A DNA stretch of 26,167 nucleotides from Chara braunii (taxonomy: Eukaryota > Streptophyta > Charophyceae > Charales > Characeae), in contig BFEA01000246.1 in the NCBI GenBank assembly GCA_003427395.1, positions 2,141,151 through 2,167,317 on the forward strand. Reading direction: 5' to 3'. Both the position numbers and the translations under genes were made by a program. The notes below the pieces were generated by a model that saw only the letters and a list, made by a program, of their open reading frames with translations, had not been told where the DNA came from and made no database searches. This document shows positions 18,322 to 26,167 of this stretch, one piece after another; position 1 is the first letter of the stretch; every line of letters begins with the position of its first letter.

Positions 18322-18627
18322 GCTGACACGCGCCTTGAGGGTTAATCTCTCGACGCCAGACATCCGCCATGCGCGGTTGAAGACCACACACCCTCTTTTG
18401 CACCTTATGCAAAGCGGGTGGTACACAGGTCCATGTCTGTGGTGGTAGTCGCTCTCTCGCGGCCCCGGGGGTAAGTTCTCCTCGGGCCTTGGCCCTTTGG
18501 CGTCCAACCATAAAAACTCTTAAAAAGCAAGCGATATAGGATAGGTCGGCGGTTCCCTTGCCTCGGGGTGGTGCCCGCGACCTATAATAATCCCACGTGT
18601 TCGCACATGTGTGCGAGTCCCTAGATC

Positions 18628-18726
18628 CCATAACCTTTAGATAATAGGGCGGCGAAACGTCGCGCGCAGGATTCTAACATAAAACCGCGTGGCCGCAGGC
18701 CAATTCTATACCAACCACCGATGCCA
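18628..18726. repeat. Internal LTR duplication, copy 2
   Basis: Second copy of the segment at 18126-18224, offset 502. Confidence 0.7.
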
Positions 18727-18757
18727 ATCGTACGTGGTAATCGCGGCTCCGGCCTGC

Positions 18758-18812
18758 GCGATATTGAATGGCTGAAGGATTAATATCGCGAGGGGTTACC
18801 CCTCACGATATT
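18758..18812. repeat. Overlapping, mutually exclusive hairpins
   Basis: GCGATATT (18758-18765) can pair with AATATCGC (18782-18789). AATATCG plus GAGGGG can instead pair with CCCCTC plus CGATATT to give 18782-18812, with one mismatch. The two pairings use the same central arm. Around them the phrase cgatattgaa(t/c)ggctga is directly repeated. Confidence 0.75.
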
Positions 18813-19073
18813 GAACGGCTGAGGGACATGCCGTTCCGCTCTCGCGACGCTTCCGCCCTCGGGGTGGGGTGTCTCGCTGGGCAAAATAACTAGGCTCTGA
18901 GCGGGGGGGGAACTCCTCCCCTACAGAGTCTGGGGCTTGGGATGTCCTGGACAAGGACCTTGAATCTTGGCCCAGGACCGACGTCCGACTAAGAAACCCC
19001 CAAGACGCAAATAGGCAGAAGGGAGGGTCTTCCCTGTGCCCCTCAATCTCAACCTTTGAACAGATTTTTAACA

Positions 19074-19776
19074 CGGGCCTCTTAGGACTCTCGAATATTC
19101 ATCCTAAGCGCACCCACGCACACACTCATAAGGGGGATAGAGTTGTGACGATCACTTCTCACAGGCACAATGAGACTCCTCACAACCATATGTACGTAAA
19201 TGGGATCGCAGGCAATCCAAATCCAAAATCCGAGCCACAGGACATACCTGCAATCACATCAAGAATTGAACAACAAAACACGCGCTACACAGAGTCAACC
19301 CAAACCAATTTCCGCACTCATACCCGTTGCTTTAGCCATGCAAGCCCCAATCTCCTGTCCAACCATCCATAATTAAATACTCAGCACCTTTGTCAAATGG
19401 TCATTCAATAAAAGTCCAGGTGAAACCCTCAACAAACAATAAAGTCACTAGGGCTAAAGCCTTTTAGGTTGGATATGGAGAGTGGGTTGGAATAGAGTCG
19501 TAGACCGACGAATCGGCAACCGACGTGTTATCAGTGATAACAGAAGATGATCCTCAAGGGATCAAGCTGAATCTAGTACTGATCTTGAATCAGACACCCC
19601 AAAGGACCTGTAACACAAGGCAGTTCAAATGCCCAAGCTAAACCATCAGCATATGGGGGATAAACCTCCATAGCACATTCTCACTCAAAGCTACCAACTA
19701 ACTAAGTTCAAACCTGTCTCTAAGCCAGTGTCCAAAGCAAAGGTAGACTAATGGCAGAATCTACCCTATTCAGGGT
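19074..19776 (-). mobile_element. Leader/internal fragment of family X, copy 2
   Basis: Lies between the proposed G LTR end and the X primer-binding site. The part from 19717 matches 1-60. No coding sequence is recognisable. If element G inserted into an X element, this is the X sequence on the insertion's right side. Confidence 0.35.
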
Positions 19777-19794
19777 GGATTGCCAGAATCGCCA
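19777..19794 (-). other. Putative primer-binding site of family X, copy 2
   Basis: Identical in position and sequence to 61-78, two bases from the LTR terminus at 19797, reading TGGCG on the minus strand. Confidence 0.45.
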
Positions 19795-19796
19795 CC

Positions 19797-21078
19797 TGTC
19801 AAAATATAATCTAACTCCTCTAATTCAAGAAAATTTCGGCAGCGTTTCCTGTAGGAAAAGTGTCTTTTCAGAATTTATACAAACTCAGATATCAAAAGCA
19901 TGAGTAATCTATAACTTTGAAAAGTCAGATTTTGTCTAACTCCCTGAATTAGTAGAAATTTGGCCAGCATCCCCTTTGGAATTGGGGATTTCTCAGATTT
20001 ATACCAGGCCAAATTTGAACTCAGGCCCCAACTTTGAGTTCATCTTAGATAAAATCTGAGTAACTCCTTAGTTTTGCAGAAATTTCGGCAACACTTTCCC
20101 TAGAAAAGTGCTTTCCCAAAATTTATACAAAGCTAAGTTTAAAACCTGAAACTAACTTTGACTTCCCAAAGTCCAATTTCGTCTAACTCCCTGAATTAGC
20201 AAAAATTTGGGCAGCACTCCCTTTAGAGAAGGAGACTTTTCAGATTTTACTGAGTCAGATATAACGAAAAGACAAGCTGAACTTTGGCAAGTCAAAATTT
20301 GTCTAACCCCTTGAATCTGTAAAAATTTCGGCAGCGCTTCCCGTAGAGAAAGTGGCTTACAAAAATTTATACAAGTCCAAGTATAACAATGAGTCTCAGC
20401 AATGCAAGAATCGACCTAAGTAAAACAAAGTCAGCCCAGAAAATGCAGAAATGGAGCCAACTTCTATCGCTCTAGCACGTGGCGAGCCTCTAAAGCAACT
20501 ACCTATCAACCTGAACCCCAGATCAAGTAGTAATCTTACTCAGCCACATGCAGGCCGAACCACAAAGGTAAGTACTCTCACGAACCCCAAGCTTTTTAGC
20601 AAACAATAGTTCATGCTCCCTCAGTGAGTTGCCCCTTTATAACCAACTTTCATAAGGCATAGGTCAGGTCACCTAAACTTACAGAGCGCGCCCAATTTAG
20701 CCAGGCCCAAAGTCAGAATACCTAAACTTATAGAACGTTCTGATTTGGCCATGTATACACGAACAGAGGGCACAACTATTTCTCTCGTCTTTGGGCATAT
20801 GACTAGACCATTCTAGTCGCCCTGAACTGCTTAAGCAGCCAAGTTGTATATACCTCTCTCTGAACTTAATCTTCAAAGGGCACATAAGGTTGAGCCGCTC
20901 AACTTAGAACACTGCTCAACCTGCCCAAGTTTACCCTCAATTATATCTCTTAGTTATACTCTCTTCCATTATGATAAGCTATAGTCAGGCTATCTAAACT
21001 TATAGAGCAGTCTGACTAGCCTGTTCTTAATAACATAATAGTATAATATCACCAATTTATAATCATTGGGTTCCAACA
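19797..21078 (-). repeat. LTR of family X, copy 2
   Basis: Second copy of 81-1362, same length, same orientation. It contains the five ~123-bp units (about 19811-20425) and three hairpin units (20661-20696, 20710-20746, 20983-21017). After 21082 the sequence switches to a G-like LTR fragment, unlike copy 1, where the hairpin array continues. Confidence 0.55.
20983..21017. repeat. Hairpin unit with compensatory change, X LTR copy 2
   Basis: Arms AGTCAGGC (20983-20990) and GTCTGACT (21010-21017) surround a 19-nt spacer. The matching unit in copy 1 has AGTTAGGC and GCCTAACT. A T-A pair in one copy is a C-G pair in the other, and a G-C pair has become G-T. Confidence 0.85.
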
Positions 21079-21082
21079 TGTG

Positions 21083-21455
21083 GAGCGCTGAACCTCGCGG
21101 TCGTGTCACGCAGGATTTTACCTTTGAAGAATAGCTAGTCACCACTCCGACCGTGCGCGCGTGCTATACCTCTCACGACGCCCTGCGACAGGTCGGGACG
21201 TCGCGAGGTACAACTCACCTCTACCCGAGGGGCTGTCACCACCCTCTGGTAGGCGTATCCCTGCTGAGCTACCAGCCCACATGCGAAGGCTTTTACATGC
21301 CTTTGTAGAGGTAGGTCGGCCGAGGGCGTTTTCTCGATCGTCATAGCATAGGTATACGAGCGGTTGAACGCCTAAGACTGACCCGTTTATGTATCGGGCA
21401 TCGGGGTGCTGATCTCTCGGACCGACTTACTATTCAGGTCGACTCGATTGACGAT
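21083..21455 (-). repeat. Diverged G-type LTR fragment
   Basis: Homologous over its length to 17625-18030: shared blocks include gtcacgcagg, gacagg, tcgcgagg, ggcgtatccctg, gagctaccag, ggccgagggcgtt and gcatag. It lacks the terminal TG and PBS of the G LTR, so it is truncated at the junction with the X LTR. On the minus strand both copies keep a donor-like GAG-GT(A/G)AGT (17788 in the G LTR). Confidence 0.7.
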
Positions 21456-22678
21456 CTCTCGCGCATACTAAATCCTATTCTATCTTAACTTATTCCGTAA
21501 ATTATATATATATTATATAAGTCCTTTCAAAATAGATACATTCATGACAAATGTAGTTCAAAGGCTGAAACTTAAAAGGCAAGGAGATGTCTTTACATTT
21601 TTACACAAACAGAGGCAAACATCAGAATGAACAGAATTTTGACTTTGAAAGAGAAACAATCAATAGACTCTCGGCCTTTCAGCAACATCACAGATAAAAA
21701 TAGGCTCATGACCTGTCAAATATACATCAAAAATAAAAGATTGGCTCATGGTCTTTCAAAGAAACAGGATATGAATAAGGCTCTCTCGCCTTTGTCAATT
21801 GTCCTAATCTATTCAACATTAAAGGGGGTAAAAGTCGAAAAATCCAAACCAAATGTACAAAGGTTACGAGTCGACGAAATGTCTGAGTTGAGGCTCAGGT
21901 AAGCATAAGCAAATGCGAGTTGAGTGAATAGCACGTGGTTGGTCGTCTTACTGACGTGCAGACAAAACAAAAACATTTCGCAATCCTAACAGAGTCAACC
22001 ATTCATTCACATCCACACACATTACACTTGTGCTTCCAAATCTCTCTGCCAGACATTCCCTTTTTGACTCAGTCATTCAAGGACCTCATTTGACCAAACA
22101 CTGACCCTTCAGACACTGACCCAAATTCAGAAATGCCATTTAGAGCAAGGGTTGATGCAAAGTGTGGGTGTAGAGGGTGAGTGAAGGTTGAGTTGGTAAA
22201 CCAACCTGTTACCATAAGGCAACAACATGTAGACTTGTATAGACTCATAACAAGTCTCCTTGATTAAAATGACCTGCAAATACACACAGGTCACAAGATC
22301 TCAACACCTCCCTCACTATCACTCTACACGAAGTTCAGCGATGTAAACTTCAATTCTATGAGTGGACTATAATATAGTCCGATCAAATGTAAGTATGAAG
22401 TAAGAAGAATCCGACAGAAGTCTTCACCTCATACTTACTCAAGCAGTAGAATAGCTCAGACATGAGTATCCTACCACTTATTTTAGTCTAACTGGTTCAG
22501 ACCTAGACAGACCATGGGATGACCCGCACAAGAGTACATCAATCAATCTGCACTCACACTTGCTCTAGGCCAACGTGTATGAAGGTGATCACGGCTCGAG
22601 CTAGGAACAGGGTTTCACATGCATATACCTGATTTAGCAATTAGGTGAGAACAAACGACATGGACGTAGTAACCACAT
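21456..22678. other. AT-rich intergenic DNA
   Basis: Contains an AT tract near 21503-21520 and one plus-strand open frame of 91 codons (21627-21902) that I do not recognise and that looks fortuitous. No other structure stands out. Confidence 0.5.
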
Positions 22679-22680
22679 CA

Positions 22681-22729
<49 letters not shown>

Positions 22730-22770
22730 TATATATATATATATAGTAATAATAATAGTAATAATAAATA

Positions 22771-22819
<49 letters not shown>
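22679..22819. repeat. (TAA)n microsatellite with an AT core
   Basis: About 48 bp of pure AAT repeat, then (AT)n at 22728-22745, then interrupted AAT repeats to about 22818. Long Tyr, Leu or Ile open frames across it are translation artefacts. Confidence 0.97.
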
Positions 22820-22820
<1 letters not shown>

Positions 22821-22993
22821 CAAGGAATATGAATGAATGCACTACATAGAAGTCTAAGTCACAACCAATCATGCAGAAGTCCAGATAATCATGTAACGAG
22901 CAGAGTTGAAATGCATCTCATCCAAATGAGAGCGATGTAGTGATTTCGTGAGCCAACGGTCAAACCCGCAGTGTTCAATGTCGATCCTACTAT

Positions 22994-23119
22994 CTGGTGC
23001 CCAGCTTACTGTACTCATCCTGCCTGTCCTACCTACACCTGTGCAATAGGTTCACTTCAACTTTGAAAACCAATGTGCATGACGCCAGTACCATAGTTGA
23101 CTTCTCACACGCACCAGAT
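22994..23119 (+). repeat. Exon-like block, copy 1
   Basis: Bounded by ctggtgcccag on the left (to 23004) and caccag on the right (23112-23117). It shares internal phrases with copy 2: ggttcacttcaac versus ggctcacttcaac, accaatgt, and accatag. The donor position reads ATACGT rather than GTACGT, so if it was an exon its donor is lost. Lies downstream of a (TAA)n tract and upstream of a CT-rich tract. Confidence 0.55.
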
Positions 23120-23784
23120 ACGTATCTTTGTCCCTCTTGCTCTTTATCTCTCTCTCTGTCCCACTCTCCGTGTATACTTGTCCTAGGAATCGCAACTGTA
23201 GCATAAGTCTTGGTTAAGTGCCAAAAGTCAAGTCTACAGTCTTTCGGAAGACCCGGAAGTGACCTTTCATGAGTCCAAGTAAGAAGTCCGTATGCAAGTG
23301 GGAAAGTGAGCCGTCCTACACAGTCCGGTTAACGGTACCCAGTCCCGGTCGCACATTGTCAAGTCAGCAGGTACAATGTGGGACTTTGTGTTCCAAGGGT
23401 CCGGTGGAGAGGAGCAGACCAGCGACCAACAACTGTATGTGCCTGCCTGTGTCTGTTGGTCCCTTTGTCTATTTGTATGCAGGTACCCAGACAGCATCTG
23501 GACCCAGCAAAAGTTTGCAGTTGTACTCTGTCCAGATCCTCGGTTGTGAGTCAGTTTGTACAACTGTGGGTAGGTGATCTGAGACCAGACCGCCTCGTCT
23601 AACTCTACATAAGGCCCGGTCCCCCAGGACGTCAACATTCAGTCCTGCTATGCTGCCTTGACGTTGACTTGGCACCGGCTTGACGCTAGCTGTGTGCTGG
23701 TACTGTAGACGATGACGCAGGACTGTGGCAGCATGCTGGCCTGACGCTGTCTACAATGGGCGCCAGTCTCCGCTTACGTGTCGA
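23120..23784. other. Non-coding interval
   Basis: Short ORFs on both strands, none recognisable. The last ~130 bp repeat small phrases such as ttgacgc and ctgacgct. Confidence 0.4.
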
Positions 23785-23970
23785 AGGTCATCTGTCGACC
23801 TCGTTGATGTGGCGCAGGTCATCTGTCGACCTCGCTGATGTGGCGGAGGCCATCAGTCTACATTGCTGTTGCGCCCTATGCTGCTTGTCTACGCTGTTGA
23901 TGTGGCGCTGCCACCCGTCTCTACTGCCGATGTGGCATTGGCAACACTGGTTGCTTGTTGATGCGGTACT
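23785..23970. repeat. 31-bp minisatellite, decaying to the right
   Basis: Two near-identical 31-bp units (23785-23815 and 23816-23846, starting aggtcatctgtcgacctcg) are followed by degenerate units that keep gatgtggc. The period is not a multiple of three, so it is not coding. Each unit has a small AGGTC/GACCT inverted repeat. Confidence 0.75.
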
Positions 23971-24253
23971 TTCGGTGTGATTAGGACTTAACAGACTTGT
24001 TACCGGGTACTGTTCGATGACGTGGAGGCGAGGGGAAGCCCGGAGAAGGAGTGGGTTAAGACGGGCTATTCTTTGATCATTTCTCCCACCTGTTCATCTG
24101 TCTGTCTCCCCTCTGTTCTCGTCGTCTATTGGTATCGGGGCACAGTATCAGGTAGCACAAGTACTACTTTCTCGGTTACCGGGGACCTTGTGCAGATCTA
24201 AGTCTACTTGCACTACAGCATCTGACAAGTATCTTGCATTCTAAGTTTATTAC

Positions 24254-24254
<1 letters not shown>
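23971..24254. other. Non-coding interval
   Basis: No open frame or repeat recognised. Confidence 0.4.
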
Positions 24255-24319
<65 letters not shown>

Positions 24320-24332
24320 CATAATAATAATT
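24255..24332. repeat. (TAA)n microsatellite
   Basis: Nearly pure AAT repeat of about 65 bp with an imperfect right end. Confidence 0.97.
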
Positions 24333-24540
24333 ATATGTAAAGAATATGAGCGTGAACGATATACAGAAAACCAAGTTGCGAAAATCACACAGTTGAGCAA
24401 GTAGTAGCATCTCAAGTAGAGAGTACAAATGCACCGAGAAAACCATCCATAAAGAGCAATACAACGAAGTATTGAGCCAATGTCCAAGCCTGTAGGCCAC
24501 ACCAACACAGTATCCAGAGTCGCTGCTCCCTGCCTGGTAC
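24333..24540. other. Non-coding interval before exon-like block 2
   Basis: AT-rich with aaaacca phrases, similar in layout to the interval after 25705. No gene recognised. Confidence 0.4.
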
Positions 24541-24673
24541 CTGGCGCCCAGTCAACTCTACCTAACTATCCTACCTACAAATGTAGTCAGGCAACAGGCT
24601 CACTTCAACTCTTGAAGACCAATGTACATGAATGTCAACACCATAGCGACCTCTATTCATGCACCAGGTACGT
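24541..24673 (+). repeat. Exon-like block, copy 2
   Basis: Begins ctggcgcccag (to 24551), ends caccag (24662-24667) followed by GTACGT, a plausible 5' splice site. Length between the marks is 116 bp, against 113 and 110 in the other copies. Open in one plus-strand frame, but the product is unrecognised. Confidence 0.55.
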
Positions 24674-24782
24674 ATCCCATCACCCTCAATCAAACCTTGA
24701 TAACCCCATTCTCGCCTCCTTCCCTGAAGGCCACCAGATCACCCGCATCAACCCCTGACATTATAGGTGGGATTAAAGCACA
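24674..24782. other. Non-coding interval
   Basis: C-rich left part, then a transition into the next microsatellite; nothing recognised. Confidence 0.4.
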
Positions 24783-24861
24783 ACAATAATAATAGTAGTA
24801 ATAATAATAAAATAATCATAATAATCATAATGATATTAATAATAATAATAATAATAATAAT
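24783..24861. repeat. Interrupted (TAA)n microsatellite
   Basis: AAT repeats with AGT and CAT interruptions, then a pure tract at the right end. Confidence 0.95.
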
Positions 24862-25106
24862 GTAATTAGACCCGCTTTCTTTTCCACTCCTCATACATGC
24901 AACAGATGGTGATTCACCCTGGCGCACTGCACCCACTCAAAGCTCAGAGATATGAAACCCGAGAACACAGTTCAGATGCAACTCGCTTCGACAGGCTATG
25001 GCGCATCAGCGCCTGTACATCCCAACTCGTCACTGTGCCCGACACTGTTCACGCACACTCCACTCTGGATCACTCTGAATACTCCACACGCACTCACTCT
25101 GTATGT
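24862..25106. other. Non-coding interval
   Basis: Open on the plus strand but without recognisable protein features; it leads into CA-rich DNA. Confidence 0.35.
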
Positions 25107-25318
25107 CACACACATACATACACTTACTAACTCTAACACTACAACGGCTATAGCCGCACTATTAAAGCAAGCTCATACACCTATTCACACACAAATGTAC
25201 TCACATACACACATATACATACAGACACATACGTATACACACTCACACACGTACACACTCACACATATAAGGACGAGCACACGCACACAATCACACACAC
25301 ACACACATACATACACAA
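25107..25318. repeat. CA-rich degenerate microsatellite
   Basis: Dense CACA and CATACA motifs, imperfect, with a short non-repeat insertion near 25130-25180. The long plus-strand open frame over it is Thr/His-rich low-complexity sequence and probably not a gene. Confidence 0.85.
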
Positions 25319-25596
25319 CTAGCAAGTCCGCGGACGAGCGGGGTGTATGCTTCCATAATCTAGCGATAGGCTCATTTGATTATGCTCGTCCAATCGCCGA
25401 AAGTAGCGTGAGATCAGCTGCGGGATCGGGGACCTACCCGACAATGCCCGACGCCCTCCTCTCTTTAATCCAATCTGTCGAAATGTGCAGAATATGGAGA
25501 CTCCGGCTCGGGAGACACGCCGGGCATAAGCTTGCAGTCAGACAAGTTGGGCGGATAGCAGGTATGCCGCCCTCTCCTCCCTAATATTTCAACAAA
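25319..25596. other. Unrecognised single-copy-looking segment
   Basis: More GC-rich than its surroundings and open on the plus strand to 25584, with a donor-like CAG-GTATG near 25560. The translation shows no family I know. Confidence 0.3.
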
Positions 25597-25639
25597 TATG
25601 TATATATATATATATTATAACTATGATTAAAACATCATA

Positions 25640-25705
<66 letters not shown>
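25597..25705. repeat. (TA)n and (TAA)n microsatellites
   Basis: A TA tract at about 25598-25618, then AAT repeats from about 25636 to 25705. Confidence 0.95.
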
Positions 25706-25877
25706 TAAATGAAACAATAGCGAACTTCCAGAAACCAAGGAGCATCATACCCATCAGACCAGATAGTCGTGACCTCGAACCAAAAGCAAAATAGCGAGCA
25801 CACCAAAAGCTCATAATCGGCAATGCTGGAATAGTCTCGTCATCATCACCAACGAAGATCCAATGTTGATATCCTAT
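25706..25877. other. Non-coding interval before exon-like block 3
   Basis: AT-rich with aaacca and aaccaaaagc phrases like the interval before block 2. No gene recognised. Confidence 0.4.
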
Positions 25878-26011
25878 CTGGCGCTCGGTGCCCAGACTAC
25901 AGATGGCAGATCCTATCTATCCTAGACTACAACGCCGCTGATGACGTCTACAGCTCCCCAAAGTACGAGCAGATCTCGGCCAATGTCGTTCACCTCAAGC
26001 ACCAGGTATGT
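25878..26011 (+). repeat. Exon-like block, copy 3
   Basis: Begins ctggcgctcggtgcccag (to 25895) and ends caccag (26000-26005) followed by GTATGT. One frame stays open over the right two thirds (NAADDVYSSPKYEQISAN then VVHLKHQ) and looks protein-like, but I do not recognise it. Confidence 0.5.
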
Positions 26012-26071
26012 CCCTCTCACCACACACAACCTCGATCCCCAACACAGATGCCACGTCACCCACGTGTACCC

Positions 26072-26086
26072 TTCTCTCTCTCTCTC

Positions 26087-26167
<81 letters not shown>
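26072..26167. repeat. (CT)n then (CA)n microsatellite to window end
   Basis: CT repeats to 26128 with one interruption near 26089, then pure CA repeats running off the window. A common place for an assembly to stop. Confidence 0.98.

Larger units (their letters stand above)
7768..19073 (-). mobile_element. Degenerate Ty3/gypsy LTR retrotransposon (element G)
   Basis: On the minus strand the order is 5' LTR, tRNA-Asp-type PBS, leader, gag, protease, RT, RNase H, integrase and an extra ORF. The PR-RT-RH-IN order defines Ty3/gypsy (Metaviridae). The coding part of about 9.4 kb carries many in-frame stops and three frameshifts. No second copy of the LTR could be found on the left, so the 3' end is missing, truncated or lies outside the window. 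The family resembles elements I recall from Chara braunii (unsearched). Confidence 0.88.
17600..19073 (-). repeat. 5' LTR of element G
   Basis: The left end is firm: in minus sense the LTR ends CGACA, then two bases, then the PBS. The right end is a guess at 19073, where a minus-strand TGTTAAAAATC would begin the LTR; no second copy is available to confirm it. Part of it (17625-18030) is homologous to 21095-21455. It holds a hairpin at 17741-17777, a CA tract near 18070-18085, a 502-bp-spaced duplication, and several palindromes. Confidence 0.5.

Noticed and set aside
21200-21300. tRNA-like A box on the minus strand in the G-type LTR (tagctcagcaggg)
   Set aside because: No matching B box or cloverleaf; the phrase is part of an LTR shared with 17790-17860.
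21627-21902. 91-codon plus-strand open frame
   Set aside because: Lysine/leucine-rich, no recognised domain, isolated in AT-rich DNA; likely chance.
22641-22872. Long open frames of Tyr, Leu or Ile repeats (also near 24176-24508 and 25635-25823)
   Set aside because: They are translations of AAT microsatellites and have no protein character.
24952-25584. 210-codon plus-strand open frame
   Set aside because: Its middle is CA-repeat-derived Thr/His sequence; no domain is seen and no intron evidence joins it to a gene.

Overview
The window looks like a repeat-dense stretch of a eukaryotic nuclear genome, most likely a streptophyte (charophyte) green alga. I base this on a degraded Ty3/gypsy polyprotein whose wording resembles predicted proteins I remember from Chara braunii (memory only, not searched), on a primer-binding site matching a plant-type tRNA-Asp 3' end, on long trinucleotide microsatellites, and on eukaryotic splice, TATA and branch-point signals. 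I see no intact host protein gene, rRNA, tRNA or CRISPR array. The window opens inside a repeat and ends inside a (CT)n/(CA)n microsatellite, so it may be a whole scaffold cut at repeats.

Layout. 1-1366 is a repeat copied again at 19717-21082 with a constant offset of 19716. I read it as an LTR (81-1362 and 19797-21078, TG...CA, minus strand) of family X, with its primer-binding site and leader just to the left in both copies. This LTR holds five tandem ~123-bp units and the start of an array of hairpins that all have a 19-nt spacer. In the left copy the array runs on to 1886. From 2108 to 7767 there is no recognisable protein. This stretch has a plus-strand TATA box, intron-like signals with a perfect TACTAAC branch point, many perfect hairpins and a 45-bp triplication.

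7768-19073 (minus strand) is a Ty3/gypsy retroelement, called G here. In sense order it has a 5' LTR (17600 to about 19073), tRNA-Asp-type PBS, leader with a possible intron, gag with a CCHC knuckle, acidic linker, protease, RT, RNase H, integrase, and then an unusual third ORF ending in a second CCHC knuckle. Gag-pol carries eight in-frame stops before its terminal stop and about two frameshifts; ORF3 carries four internal stops and one frameshift. The integrase has lost a catalytic Asp and a zinc-finger His. G is therefore a dead copy. I could not find its 3' LTR in the window.

21083-21455 is a diverged relative of the G LTR, directly abutting the second X LTR. 21456-26167 is AT-rich intergenic DNA with (TAA)n tracts, a 31-bp minisatellite, CA-rich DNA, and three diverged copies of a ~113-bp exon-like block flanked by splice-site-like sequences.

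The most unusual signal is the hairpin array: the 19-nt centre is conserved while the arms change but stay complementary, including a compensatory change between the two LTR copies. This suggests either selection on base pairing or a copying mechanism that keeps the arms complementary.
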